From Microbispora rosea (GTDB lineage: Bacteria; Actinomycetota; Actinomycetes; Streptosporangiales; Streptosporangiaceae), in assembly GCF_900156315.1 (NCBI RefSeq), contig NZ_FTNI01000038.1:1-64000 (forward strand): a DNA stretch of 64,000 nt. The letters are read 5' to 3'. This document shows positions 44,795 to 53,975 of this stretch, in pieces (within the stretch, counting starts at the first letter, position 1; each line of letters begins with the position of its first letter). The position numbers and the translations under genes were made by a program. A model generated the notes under the pieces. It saw nothing but the letters and a program-made list of their open reading frames with translations, had not been told where the DNA came from and did no database searches.

Positions 44795-44800
44795 TAGGAT
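44795..44800 (+). promoter_or_regulatory. -10 element of a probably leaderless SigJ transcript
   Basis: TAGGAT ends six bases before ATG 44807, and no Shine-Dalgarno sequence fits in between. This is the third leaderless-type arrangement in the window. Confidence 0.55.
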
Positions 44801-44806
44801 CGGGTC

Positions 44807-45748
44807 ATGCCCTTGACCGTGAACGACGTCGACCGGTTCGAGGCCTCCAGGCCGCGACTGGAGGCCATCGCCTACCGCCTCCTCGGCTCCGCCGGCGAGG
44901 CCGAGGACGCCGTGCAGGAGACGTTTCTACGCTGGCAGGCCGCCGACGTCGAACGCGTCGAGGTCCCCGAGGCCTGGCTGACGAAGGTCCTCACCAACCT
45001 GTGCCTCAACCAGCTCACCTCCGCCCGGGCGCGCCGCGAGACCTATGTGGGCCAGTGGCTTCCCGAGCCGCTGCTCGCCGGGGACCCGATGCTCGGCCCG
45101 GCCGACACCGCCGAGCAGCGCGAATCGGTCTCGTACGCGGTCCTCACCCTCATGGAGCGCCTGTCCCCCAACGAGCGGGCGGTGTACGTGCTGCGGGAGG
45201 CCTTCGACTACCCGCACCGGGAGATCGCCGAGATCCTCGACATCACCGAGGCCGCCAGTCAGCAGATCTTCCACCGTGCCAAGAAGCACGTCGCCGACGG
45301 CAAGGCCCGCACCTCGGCCGACAAGGCCGCCGCCCGTCGCATCGTCGAGGAGTTCCTGGCGGCCGCCACCACAGGCCGGATCGAGCCGCTCGTGGGCCTG
45401 CTCACCGAGGACGCGGTCGCGATCGGCGACGGCGGCGGGAAGATCCCGGCCCGCGCCAAGGCGTTCACGGGCGCCGTCGCGGTCGCGAAGTTCCTGCGCG
45501 GCCTGTTCAGACCCGGCGAGGCCAAGCGCGAACTGGTCGGCGGCACGTCCGAGATCTACCTCTGGACCGCCAACGACGAGCCCGCCGTCGTGGCCGTCGT
45601 GGGCGGCCGGGTCGTCGGCGTCATGTGCCTGGAAATCACCGCCGACGGGATCACCGGGGTGCGCAGCCAGGTCAACCCGGACAAGCTCGAACGCGCGACC
45701 GCGCAGTGGGCCGCCGCCGTCCACGGGGAGCCCGTGTTCACTGTGTGA
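44807..45748 (+). CDS. sigJ: ECF41-type sigma factor (SigJ-like)
   Basis: A 313-residue ECF sigma factor. Region 2 is about residues 10-80 (YRLLGSAGEAEDAVQETFLR) and region 4 is about residues 110-165 (SPNERAVYVLREAFDYPHRE). A SnoaL-like C-terminal extension carries the ECF41 signature elements: WLPEPL in the linker, DGGGK in the middle (AIGDGGGKIP) and NPDKL at the end. In ECF41 this extension serves as a fused regulator of sigma activity, and the target gene is usually the adjacent oxidoreductase, decarboxylase or epimerase. Here an FAD oxidoreductase follows, as expected. Confidence 0.92.
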   Translation: MPLTVNDVDRFEASRPRLEAIAYRLLGSAGEAEDAVQETFLRWQAADVERVEVPEAWLTKVLTNLCLNQLTSARARRETYVGQWLPEPLLAGDPMLGPADTAEQRESVSYAVLTLMERLSPNERAVYVLREAFDYPHREIAEILDITEAASQQIFHRAKKHVADGKARTSADKAAARRIVEEFLAAATTGRIEPLVGLLTEDAVAIGDGGGKIPARAKAFTGAVAVAKFLRGLFRPGEAKRELVGGTSEIYLWTANDEPAVVAVVGGRVVGVMCLEITADGITGVRSQVNPDKLERATAQWAAAVHGEPVFTV

Positions 45749-45828
45749 GGCACGTCACATCGCCTTCCTGTCAGGAATCCGCGTGCTGCCCGGTTCAGGT
45801 GGCACATCACGCAGACAGGAGCACGGGC

Positions 45829-47031
45829 ATGCAGCACCGCATCATCGTCCTCGGAGCCGGATACACCGGAGCCATCGCCGCCGGGCGCCTGGCCAAGCGG
45901 CTCCACCGCGAGGACGCCGCCATCACCCTCGTCAACGCCGAACCCGACTTCGTCGAACGCGTCCGCATGCACCAGCTGGCGACCGGCCAGGACCTCAAGC
46001 CCCGGCCGTTCAGCGAGATGTTCGCGGGCACCGGCGTCGAGCTGAAGCTCGCGAAGGTCACCGGCCTCGACGCCGACCGCAAGACCGTCACCGTCGCCGA
46101 CGTGAACGGCGCCGGGGTCGAAGAACTCCCCTATGACACGCTCGTCTACGCCCTCGGCAGCGGCTGGAACTTCCAGGGGGTCCCCGGGACCGCCGAGCAC
46201 GCCTACGAGATCGCCGGCCGGCCCGGAGCGCTGCGGCTGCGCGAGGGCCTGGCCCGCCTCGATGCCGGGCAGACCGTGGTCGTCGTCGGCGGCGGCCTGA
46301 CCGGGCTGGAGGCCGCGACCGAGATCGCCGAGGCCCGCCCGGACCTCGACGTCACACTCGCCGTCGACGGCGTTCTCGGCGACTGGCTGTCGCCGAAGGG
46401 CCGCGCGCACCTGCGGAAGGTCATCGGCACGCTCGGGATCACCGTGCACGAGAACACCGCCGTCACCGGCGTCGACGCCGACCGCGTCACCACCGCCGAC
46501 GGCACGGCCATCCCCGCCGCGGTCACCGTGTGGGCCACCGGCTTCGCGGTCCACCCGATCGTCAGGGCGACCACCCTGGAGGTCACCGGCACCGGCCAGA
46601 TCGTGGTCGACGCGACCATGCGCTCGGTCTCGCACCCGGACGTGTACGCCGTCGGCGACGCGGCCATGGCGATGGGCCCCGGGAACAAGCCGCTGCGCAT
46701 GTCGTGCGCCTCGGGAACTCTGGCGGCCTGGCAGGCAGCCGAGGCGATCGCGGCCCGTCTGACCGGCGGGAAGCTTCCGAACGTTCCGATCCGCTACGTC
46801 AACCAGTGCATCTCACTGGGCCGCAGGAACGGCTTGATCCAGTACGTCACCGCCGACGACCGCTCCGTGGGGGCGGTCCTGACCGGGCGGCTGGCCGCCG
46901 TCTACAAGGAGCTGGTCTGCAAGGGCGCCGCCTGGGGCGTCGCCAACCCGACGTTCGGGCTGCCGGTCCGGCGCCGCCGCGTCACGGGAACGCCGGCCGC
47001 GGCGGGCTCGGCCGTCAAGGCGACGGCGTAG
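45829..47031 (+). CDS. FAD-dependent pyridine-nucleotide oxidoreductase (NDH-2-like)
   Basis: A 400-residue two-dinucleotide-fold flavoprotein. FAD site: RIIVLGAGYTGAIAAGRLA at the N-terminus. NAD(P)H site: TVVVVGGGLTGLEAATEIAE near residue 150. The second FAD motif is HPDVYAVGDAAMAMG. It resembles NADH dehydrogenase-like or Ndi1-type proteins without an obvious membrane anchor. ATG 45829 has CAGGAGC upstream. It lies 80 bp after the ECF41 gene and is the likely target of that sigma factor; a CGTCACA near the ECF41 -35 consensus is at 45753-45759, but I found no matching CGTC -10 at proper spacing. Confidence 0.87.
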   Translation: MQHRIIVLGAGYTGAIAAGRLAKRLHREDAAITLVNAEPDFVERVRMHQLATGQDLKPRPFSEMFAGTGVELKLAKVTGLDADRKTVTVADVNGAGVEELPYDTLVYALGSGWNFQGVPGTAEHAYEIAGRPGALRLREGLARLDAGQTVVVVGGGLTGLEAATEIAEARPDLDVTLAVDGVLGDWLSPKGRAHLRKVIGTLGITVHENTAVTGVDADRVTTADGTAIPAAVTVWATGFAVHPIVRATTLEVTGTGQIVVDATMRSVSHPDVYAVGDAAMAMGPGNKPLRMSCASGTLAAWQAAEAIAARLTGGKLPNVPIRYVNQCISLGRRNGLIQYVTADDRSVGAVLTGRLAAVYKELVCKGAAWGVANPTFGLPVRRRRVTGTPAAAGSAVKATA

Positions 47032-47068
47032 TGCCAAACGGGCGGCGAGAGGAGACGACGGAGCGTCG

Positions 47069-48265
47069 TCACGGCCCGGGCGGGGGCTCGGGAGCCTCCT
47101 GGCGCAGCCGCAGCTCGGCGGCGACCGCGCGTTCGCGCAGCTGGGCCGCCTCGGCCCGGGCCACGTCGAGCTGCGCGCGCAGGTCGGCCAGCCGGGCCCG
47201 TTCCAAGGACAGCTCCGCCTTGGTCTGCTCCCGCTCGGCAGTGGCGGCCCGTGCGTCCCGCTCCGCCCGGGCGGCCTCCGCTCCGGCCGCGCCGGCGCGC
47301 GCCTCGGCCTGCGCCGCCTCCGCGCGCAGCCGGGCGGCCTCCGTGACGGCCTGCTCCCGGGCCGCCTCCGCCGCCTCGGCCCTGGCCAGCACCCGGTCAC
47401 GCTCGTCGTGGGCCTGCGCCACGGCCCGGTCGCGTTCGGCCTCCGCACGCGCCACCGCGCGGTCGCGTTCGGCCTCGGCCGCCTGGGCGCGGGCCACCGC
47501 GGCGGCGCTGGACTGCTCGGCCTCACGATGCGCGCGGCGGGCCAGCTCCGCCTCCGCCCGCGCCGTCCGGGCGCCGGCCTGCGCCTCGTCGCGTTCCCTG
47601 ACGGCCTGCTCGGCCTGCTCCCGGGCCACGCGGACCTCGGCCGTGGCCCGGTCGACCCGGTCGGCCAGTTCGCGTACGGCCTGCTCGCGGGCGGTCTCGG
47701 CGACCTCGGCCCGGCGAACGGCCTGGTCGGCCTCCTGCCTGGCCCGCCGTTCCGTGCTCGCCGCCTCCCGCAGCGCGGCCAGGGCCTGCTCGCGGGCGGT
47801 TTCCGCGTCGGCGAAGGCGGTGTCCCGCTCCGCGTAGGCCTCCTCCGTCCGGCGGCGGGCCTCCTCCGTCTCCCGCCGGGCCTCCTCGGCGGCCTCGCGG
47901 GCCAGCCGCACCTGCTCCAGCGCCTGTTCGCGCTCGGCGCGGGCGATGGCGACGCTCGTGTGCGCCTCGGCCTGGATCGCGCTCAGCTTCGCCTCGACTC
48001 CCGCAGGACTCAGCTCCTGGGCGAGCACCTGCGCCAGCGGCTCGATCGCCGCGGACAGGCCCTTCTCCATGCGCTCGTACAGGTCTTCCACCCGCGCCAG
48101 CGCGCCCTCCAGGCCCGGTGTGGCGCGGCGCAGCTCCCGCTCCCTCTTGGCCGCCGCCTGGCAGTCGCCGTCCGGGCAGTACTCCCGCGGCCTCCCCCGC
48201 CGGATCGGCTGCTCGATGGGCGCGCCGCAGTGCTTGCACGCGGTGATGGTCACGGAGCTCGTCAC
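47069..48265 (-). CDS. Zinc-finger plus long coiled-coil protein of unknown function
   Basis: A 398-residue protein. The N-terminus has a compact finger: CKHCGAPIEQP then CPDGDC (Cys-x2-Cys ... Cys-x4-Cys), with a basic RRGRPRE between. From about residue 40 to 390 it is one almost unbroken Ala/Glu/Arg heptad-rich coiled coil, with recurrent AEAERDRAV-like units. No ATPase, HTH or membrane motif is visible. The finger could bind DNA or RNA and the rod could dimerise or form filaments. Family unknown to me. It is convergent with the FAD oxidoreductase and preceded by an AT-rich upstream stretch (48280-48325). Confidence 0.8.
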   Translation of the reverse strand: MTSSVTITACKHCGAPIEQPIRRGRPREYCPDGDCQAAAKRERELRRATPGLEGALARVEDLYERMEKGLSAAIEPLAQVLAQELSPAGVEAKLSAIQAEAHTSVAIARAEREQALEQVRLAREAAEEARRETEEARRRTEEAYAERDTAFADAETAREQALAALREAASTERRARQEADQAVRRAEVAETAREQAVRELADRVDRATAEVRVAREQAEQAVRERDEAQAGARTARAEAELARRAHREAEQSSAAAVARAQAAEAERDRAVARAEAERDRAVAQAHDERDRVLARAEAAEAAREQAVTEAARLRAEAAQAEARAGAAGAEAARAERDARAATAEREQTKAELSLERARLADLRAQLDVARAEAAQLRERAVAAELRLRQEAPEPPPGP

Positions 48266-48792
48266 GGCGGCCAGCGTACCGAATTTTCGATTTTCTGGAA
48301 ATGAAAAATAGAAAAGAGCTATCTGTTGCGCGCCGAACTCGGCCTCATAACTTGGGAGATGGGTAATTCTCGCAAGCTATCGAACGGGGCGCTCTCTCCC
48401 CGCCGCCGGGGTGACCACACCCGGCCGGAGCACCTTCGCCGCGATCAGTCACTCACCCACCAGATGGAACGACAGCGTCGGCGATCCGTGCTCCATCGCC
48501 CGGTCCAGCGGGAACTGCTCCAGCGCCGGTTCCTGGGCTGGTGGTGGGCCGCCAGTCCACCAACCAGGCGCTGGAGCGTCAGCTTCTTCGGCGTCATCGC
48601 CGTCGACGTCGAAGCCGAGCTCGCCATACTCGACAGATTCGGCTGGCGCCCCTTGCGTCCGGCTGCTGCTGAGCCGAGCCTGCGCCCATGACGGTTCTTA
48701 GGGGCTGGGCAAGGTTCCGGGTCTGGCCGAACGCCGAGCCGCCACGTGCGTGGGCGTGGAGGAGCGAGGCGGGGAGAGGAGTGGGCCGGCAT
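48266..48792. other. Gene-free region with an AT-rich island
   Basis: About 530 bp without a convincing gene. Bases 48280-48325 are strikingly AT-rich for this genome (runs of A and T including AAATGAAAAATAGAAAAG) and probably hold the promoter of the coiled-coil gene. The remainder contains only antiparallel open frames with no recognisable product. Confidence 0.5.
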
Positions 48793-49398
48793 TCAACTGC
48801 CGAGGGCGCGCTTTTGCGGGTGGAACGTCTCGCCGCGGGCGAGCATGTCGACGAACTGGGTGATACGGCGGGCTCGGGTCTCGGCGCGTTTGGCGTTCGC
48901 GATCCGATAGAGAACGGTGTAGCGGTTCTGGGAGGTGAGGATGTCGAACATCGCTTGTGCCTGCGGATTCGCGGCCAGTGCGGCGGTCAGGTCGGCCGGC
49001 ACCTCGATGCCGGCTTGTCCCGCGTAGGCCGTGTCCCAGCGGCCGTCGGCCTTGGCGCGTTCGACCTCGGTCATCCCGGCCGGATGCATCCGGCCCTCGC
49101 TGATCAGGCGGGTGACGATGGAGACGTTCCGCGCTGACCAGGGGCTCTGCCTTCCGCGAGGGGTGAAGCGCCGGTAGAAGGTGGTCTCGTCCCGCCGTCG
49201 TAGCCGGCCGTCGATCCAGCCGTGACACAGGGCTTCGTCGAGCGCCTGGTCATAGGTCAGGCTGGTGGGCCCGGTCGTGTTCTGCTTGGCGAGGACCAGC
49301 CACACCCCTGCCGAGCTGTCGTGGTGCGTGCTGAGCCACTCCCGCCAGGCTTGGGCACCGGTAACGGTCAGTTCCGGTAGTTCGTTGCTCATCGTCAT
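48793..49398 (-). CDS. YdeI/OmpD-associated family protein
   Basis: A 201-residue protein of the YdeI family (DUF1801/OmdA-like). Recognised parts are WREWLSTHHDSSAGVWLVLA, YDQALDEALCHGWIDGRLRR and YRRFTPRGRQSPWSARN, with the C-terminal helical IANAKRAETRARRITQFVDM. The molecular role is not established; some relatives aid resistance to stress or peptides. An in-frame ATG two codons later is an alternative start. Confidence 0.86.
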   Translation of the reverse strand: MTMSNELPELTVTGAQAWREWLSTHHDSSAGVWLVLAKQNTTGPTSLTYDQALDEALCHGWIDGRLRRRDETTFYRRFTPRGRQSPWSARNVSIVTRLISEGRMHPAGMTEVERAKADGRWDTAYAGQAGIEVPADLTAALAANPQAQAMFDILTSQNRYTVLYRIANAKRAETRARRITQFVDMLARGETFHPQKRALGS

Positions 49399-49551
49399 GT
49401 GTCCCTAGGGTTGTCGGCGGTCACCCGAAGGTGGGGCCCAGGACGGGGGCCTGCCGGAAGTGGCGCTGGATCGATCAGCGGTGGAGCCGGCCGATCACGT
49501 CCTTCGCCGCGTCGCCACCGGGCCCCCTGGACGGATGACGCCCGCCCGCCT

Positions 49552-50001
49552 TCACCAGGTCTTGCCGGCCGGCTCCCGGATCGTGTGGTTGATCCGGTTG
49601 AAGAAGTTGGTGAGTGCGATGTTCAGGATGATCGCGGACATCTGCTTCTCGTCGAAGTGGGTGACAGCGGCGTCCCAGATCTCGTCGGTCACGCCCGGCG
49701 CGCCGTCCTGGATTCGGGTGGCGGCCTCGGTCAGCGCGAGCGCCGCCCGCTCCTCTTCGGTGAAGAACGGGGCCTCGCGCCAGGCGACCACGCTGTGCAG
49801 CCGCTCCTCGGTCTCTCCATGCTTCTTCGCCGTCTGAACGCCGGCGAACACACACGGGCTGCAGCCGTTGATCTGGCTGGCCCGCAGATGGACCAGTTCG
49901 AGCACGAGCGGGTCGACGCCACCGGCGTGAATCGCCTTCTGCAGATGCTGGATCGCTGTGATCAGGTCGGGACTCGCCACGCTCTTCATGCGTGCTTCCA
50001 T
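49552..50001 (-). CDS. Carboxymuconolactone decarboxylase/AhpD-family protein
   Basis: A 149-residue AhpD-core protein with the CxxC redox pair in QINGCSPCVFAGVQTAKKHG and downstream helices EEERAALALTEAATRIQDG and LNIALTNFFNRINHT. Members are alkylhydroperoxidase-like or decarboxylases. The start (MEARMKSVAS) follows AGGAGCAGG. It is divergent from the WYL regulator, with about 175 bp between them, so that regulator may control it. Confidence 0.87.
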   Translation of the reverse strand: MEARMKSVASPDLITAIQHLQKAIHAGGVDPLVLELVHLRASQINGCSPCVFAGVQTAKKHGETEERLHSVVAWREAPFFTEEERAALALTEAATRIQDGAPGVTDEIWDAAVTHFDEKQMSAIILNIALTNFFNRINHTIREPAGKTW

Positions 50002-50176
50002 GGGTCCTGCTCCTCGTCGGTTACGTGCGTCCATCCGGGCCCGTCCGCTGGCGCACCTTGGCGGAGGTCATCGTGGCCGTAATGGACTTTTCGGCCGAGG
50101 CGTTCTCGGCCATGCCGGCGACATTACGGTGTGACCCGGTCAGAAACGGTCCTGGTTATCGAGCAAACTGTTGGCC

Positions 50177-51127
50177 GTGGTCAACACCTCGGCGCGGCTG
50201 CTGCGGCTGCTGTCTTTGCTGTCAACACGGCGGTCCTGGACGTGCGCTGATCTTTCAGCCCAGCTGGAGATCACCGAACGGACGGTTCGCCGGGACATCG
50301 CCCGGCTACGTGAACTCGGCTACGGCATCGAATCGGAGATGGGCCCATGGGGCGGCTACCACCTCGGGCCAGGCACCAGCATCCCGCCACTGATCCTTGA
50401 CGAGGAGGAGGCCCTCGCGGTCGCCGTCGGGCTGCGCACCGCCGCCTTCAGCGGAGTCTCCGGCAGCGACCAGGCAGCCCTGTCGGCGCTGCTGAAACTG
50501 CGCCAGGTGCTGCCGGCCAGGATCGCCGACCGGCTCGGCGAGTTGGACGCCGCGTTCACCCACACCGCACGACCCGACGACAGCCAGATCTCCCCCGCGC
50601 TGCTGCTCGACCTGGCCACCGCGTGCCGGCGAGGCGAACGCACCCAGTTGACCTACCGCGACGGGGCCGGAACGACGTCCACCCGCAGTGTGGACCCCTA
50701 CCGGCTCATCTACACCGGCCGCCGCTGGTATCTCCTCGCCTACGACCTGACGCGGCAGGACTGGCGAACCTTCCGCACCGATCGCATCATCGATGCCACA
50801 GCCACCGGGCAGGCCACCGCCCTGCCCGACCCGCCAGATCCGGCACAGATGGTCAGCACGGGCGTCGCGCTGAGGCCCTACCCGGTGCGGGTGACCATCC
50901 GCCTGGCCGTACCGGCCGATGAGGCCCGCAGGCTGGTACCACCGACGGTCGGCGTCCACCACCCGGACGGCGATGACGCCACGATCATCGACATCGGCGG
51001 GCCGGACGCCGACGGCCTGGCCCGCTACCTGCTCAGCCTCGGCCGGCCACTCCGGATACTGCACCCAGAAGAGGTCCGCCAGGCATTCCTCGCCCGCACG
51101 CAACAACTCCTCGAGGACAACCAGTAG
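50177..51127 (+). CDS. WYL-domain transcriptional regulator (YafY/DeoR type)
   Basis: A 316-residue regulator. The N-terminal winged helix reads SARLLRLLSLLSTRRSWTCA, then LEITERTVRRDIARLRELGY. The middle contains the WYL core (PYRLIYTGRRWYLLAYDL) and a WCX C-terminal extension. WYL domains sense nucleic acid or nucleotide-derived ligands. I start at GTG 50177 because relatives begin (M)NTSARLL; a TTG two codons earlier is possible. No Shine-Dalgarno sequence is evident. It is divergent from the AhpD-like gene. Confidence 0.88.
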   Translation: MVNTSARLLRLLSLLSTRRSWTCADLSAQLEITERTVRRDIARLRELGYGIESEMGPWGGYHLGPGTSIPPLILDEEEALAVAVGLRTAAFSGVSGSDQAALSALLKLRQVLPARIADRLGELDAAFTHTARPDDSQISPALLLDLATACRRGERTQLTYRDGAGTTSTRSVDPYRLIYTGRRWYLLAYDLTRQDWRTFRTDRIIDATATGQATALPDPPDPAQMVSTGVALRPYPVRVTIRLAVPADEARRLVPPTVGVHHPDGDDATIIDIGGPDADGLARYLLSLGRPLRILHPEEVRQAFLARTQQLLEDNQ

Positions 51128-51196
51128 CCCGAACACCCCGATAATCGAGTCTTCACCGTGCCGGCTTCGCCCGGCCGGGTCTCCGTGCCAAGCCGG

Positions 51197-53578
51197 TCAG
51201 CCGTCGTGCCTCCGTTCCGGGAACGGGAAGGTGCGGCTGTCGCCGCGCCGAAGCCGGGCGTGGTGGCCGTGCACCACGAAATCCAGGGCGGTAGGGCCGT
51301 CATCGGCCCGGGTGATCCGCACGCGGGTGGGATCGGCCTCGATGGCGAGTTCCGCGCCTCGATAGCGGAGGCACAGCGACAGCGTGGTGAGCTGTTCGGG
51401 GAGCACCGGGTTCAGGTGCAGGCCGTCGGGCCGGGCCTCGAGGTCGAGGTAACAGCGCTGGACCAGGTCCAGCGTGCCGGCCATGGCGCCCAGATGGACG
51501 CCCTCGGCGGTGGTACCTCCCTGTACGTCGGTGATGTCGCCGGTCAGCGTCTCGGTGAAGAATCGCCATGAGCCGATGCGGTCGGATCGCGCCAGCACCC
51601 AGGCGTGCACCACGGCGCTCAGGGTCGAACCGTGGCAGGTGCGGGAGAGGTGGTAGCGGATGGTGCGGCGGGTCAGGCCGGGTGCCGCCGGATAGCCCAG
51701 CCGGTCGAGGATCTGCCGCACCTCCCGGGCCGTGAGCAGGTAGAACAGCATGAGCACGTCGGCCTGCTTCGACGCCCGATAGCGGTTGGGACTGTCGTTG
51801 TCGGCCTCCAGCGCCCGGTCCAGCCGCCGCACGCCGCGATAACGGTCCCAGTTCAGCTCCGCCAGGTGCTCGTACCCGGTGAACTGGCTGATGACGCCGT
51901 CGTGGAAGTCCACGCGCATCCGCCGGGTGATCTCCTCCCAGCGCTCGGTCTCCACATCCGTCAGACCGAGACGGCGGCGCAGGTCCTCCCGCGCGCGTTG
52001 CGGCATCAGGTCGAGCGCCTGACGGGCGCGCAGCAGCAGCCACACCGTCATGATGTTGGTGTAGGCGTTGTTGTCCAGCCCCGGGGACGCCGCGCCGGGA
52101 TAGCCGTCGTGGTACTCGTCCGGCCCCATCACTCCCTGGATCTCGTAGCGGCCGGACAGGGGGTTGAGCCGCGCCAGTGAGGCGAAGAAGCGGGCGATCT
52201 CGACCAGGAGGCAGGCGCCCGTCCCGGCGAGGAACTCCATGTCGCCGGTGATCGCGTAGTGCTGCCAGGCGTTGTAGGCGATGGCCAGCCCGACGTGCCG
52301 CTGCAGGTGAGTGTGGTCGGGTGTCCACCGGCCGGAGCGGGGGTTGAGGTGGAACCGCGGGGTCTCGTCGCGGCCGTCGCTGCCGCTCTGCCAGGGGAAC
52401 ATCGCCCCGCGCAGGCCCGCGGCGCGGGCGGCTGCCCGCGCCTCCGGGAGCCGCCGCAGGCGATAGCGAAGCAGCCCGCGGGCGATCTCGGGGAACCGCA
52501 GGCTCAGCCAGGGCAGCACGAACAGCTCGTCCCAGAACACATGTCCCCGGTACGCCTCGCCGTGCAGGCCACGTGCGGGCACACCCATGTCGAGGTCGGC
52601 GGCATGCGGTGACAGGGTCTGCAGCAGATGGAAGGTGTTCAGGCGGATGTCCCGCAGGATGCGCGGGCCCGTCACGTCGAGCCGGGCCCGTTCCCACAGG
52701 TCACGCCAGGCGATCTCATGCTGTCGCAGCAGTTCGCCGAACCCCGGCGCGAGTTCGGCCCGCCGCAGCGCGGCCGAGGTCGCATCGGCGATCGCGAGAT
52801 CGCGCGATGTGGTGAGCGCCACCGTTTTGGCGACCGTGACCGGGTGGCCCCGTTCCAGCCGCAAGACGCGTGTCTCCATGACGTGATCGTCGTGCCGCTC
52901 GACCTCGGGCTCACCTCCGCTGCTCGCAGAAGTGTCGACCCGGGAGGCCAGGGCGACCTCGATGCCGGAGGAGCGGGTCCGCGCGCGCAGCCATGTCAGG
53001 GGCGCACAGGTCCCCGTCGCGTGCTGCGTCAGGTGGTCGCCGCGTAGTTCGCGGTATCGGGCCACTCCCCTGTTGGCCACGCGCCCGTCCAGGCCGGAGC
53101 GTACGCGGAGAGGACCCGACCAGTTCTCGGCCGTGAAGCTCGTCTCCAGGGCGGCCAGGTAGGGGTCGGCCATGGAGACCAGACGGCGCTGCCGCACCGA
53201 CGTGATGCGGCCCTCGGGGTCGCAGAAACGAATCAGCCGGTGCAGGACGGCGTGGCGCATGTCCAGCTCCTGCCGATATCGGAGCAGGTCCGTCGTGCTG
53301 GGTGAGAACCACTCGGAGCCGGGTGTCGCGAAGGTCAGCGGCAACCAGTTCGGCAGGTTGACCATGTCCTCGTTGGTCAGTTCGTGGCCGGCGACGTTAG
53401 AGGTGAGCCGGTCGTAGCACCCGGCAACGTACGTCCCCGGGTAGTGGACGGCGTCGGCCGCGGCTTCTGGTGCTGCACCTCGCGTGGCGAATCGGCCGTT
53501 GCCCAGCGCGCACAGCGCCTCGCGCAGTCCCTCGTGACCGGGATCGAACCCCTCATAAGTCAGTGACCACGGATTCAA
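51197..53578 (-). CDS. GH65 glycoside hydrolase/phosphorylase
   Basis: A 793-residue family 65 enzyme. The N-terminal beta-sandwich starts SLTYEGFDPGHEGLREALCA and the (alpha/alpha)6 barrel follows. The catalytic acid is Glu488 in GVMGPDEYHDGYPG, and HGEAYRGHVFWDELFVLPWL lines the active site. Family members phosphorolyse or hydrolyse trehalose, maltose, kojibiose or related alpha-glucosides. I start at the TTG complement at 53576-53578, because GAGGAGCTGCG precedes it and the homologous region begins there; an ATG 99 bases upstream would add a Pro/Arg-rich tail. No beta-phosphoglucomutase gene is adjacent. Confidence 0.88.
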   Translation of the reverse strand: MNPWSLTYEGFDPGHEGLREALCALGNGRFATRGAAPEAAADAVHYPGTYVAGCYDRLTSNVAGHELTNEDMVNLPNWLPLTFATPGSEWFSPSTTDLLRYRQELDMRHAVLHRLIRFCDPEGRITSVRQRRLVSMADPYLAALETSFTAENWSGPLRVRSGLDGRVANRGVARYRELRGDHLTQHATGTCAPLTWLRARTRSSGIEVALASRVDTSASSGGEPEVERHDDHVMETRVLRLERGHPVTVAKTVALTTSRDLAIADATSAALRRAELAPGFGELLRQHEIAWRDLWERARLDVTGPRILRDIRLNTFHLLQTLSPHAADLDMGVPARGLHGEAYRGHVFWDELFVLPWLSLRFPEIARGLLRYRLRRLPEARAAARAAGLRGAMFPWQSGSDGRDETPRFHLNPRSGRWTPDHTHLQRHVGLAIAYNAWQHYAITGDMEFLAGTGACLLVEIARFFASLARLNPLSGRYEIQGVMGPDEYHDGYPGAASPGLDNNAYTNIMTVWLLLRARQALDLMPQRAREDLRRRLGLTDVETERWEEITRRMRVDFHDGVISQFTGYEHLAELNWDRYRGVRRLDRALEADNDSPNRYRASKQADVLMLFYLLTAREVRQILDRLGYPAAPGLTRRTIRYHLSRTCHGSTLSAVVHAWVLARSDRIGSWRFFTETLTGDITDVQGGTTAEGVHLGAMAGTLDLVQRCYLDLEARPDGLHLNPVLPEQLTTLSLCLRYRGAELAIEADPTRVRITRADDGPTALDFVVHGHHARLRRGDSRTFPFPERRHDG

Positions 53579-53975
53579 CGCAGCTCCTCTCGGACCTGCC
53601 CCGGTCAATCCGAGCGGGAGGTCCAGGCGGCGCCTGGCCTCCGGTGGCGGGTCGACGCGGCGACTCCCGGGTGCCATAGGCTCCGCCGCGCGGGCGCCCG
53701 TAAGCCGGTGCCGTCATCGCCTCCCAGGTCCGGTTCTTCCGCTCATGTTCGAGGCACTGGCGCACGGGACGCTCCGATTCCTGGCTCCGTACCCACGGAC
53801 CGATGTGATTCCACGTGCGACGTCCTGAGTCGTCCCGCCGGCTCCTGACCGAGTCCGGTCGGGGGCGTGCCCGGGACGTTCGTCCGCAGGCGGGAGACGA
53901 AGTCCTCTACCTCACCAGCCGCACGAGGCCAAGGGTGGGAGGGACTCTCGTAGTCGACACTCGGCGAGGTGCGCC
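53579..53975. promoter_or_regulatory. Divergent control region of GH65 and PEP synthase, with a DosR-like box
   Basis: About 400 bp without a convincing gene. GGGACGTTCGTCCG at 53873-53886 differs by one base from the symmetric core of actinobacterial DosR/DevR boxes (GGGAC-N4-GTCCC). A weaker dyad GACT-N5-AGTC is at 53943-53955. Placement about 90 bp before PEP synthase fits activation, but this is by eye only. Confidence 0.4.

Larger units (their letters stand above)
44385..44806. other. Gene-free region between exporter and SigJ genes
   Basis: No frame here looks coding. The region contains a short AT-richer stretch with tandem CTG-NTT-CAG operators (44606-44628) and, at its right end, the TAGGAT -10 element of the sigma-factor gene. 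Confidence 0.5.

Noticed and set aside
45753-45786. Full ECF41 promoter before the FAD oxidoreductase
   Set aside because: CGTCACA is present, but no CGTC lies 16-17 bases further, so only a partial match can be stated.
48326-48792. Opposed frames of about 120 codons (48326-48691 +, 48445-48792 -)
   Set aside because: They mirror each other, are rich in Arg, Ser and Trp, and have no ribosome binding site or family resemblance; judged non-coding.
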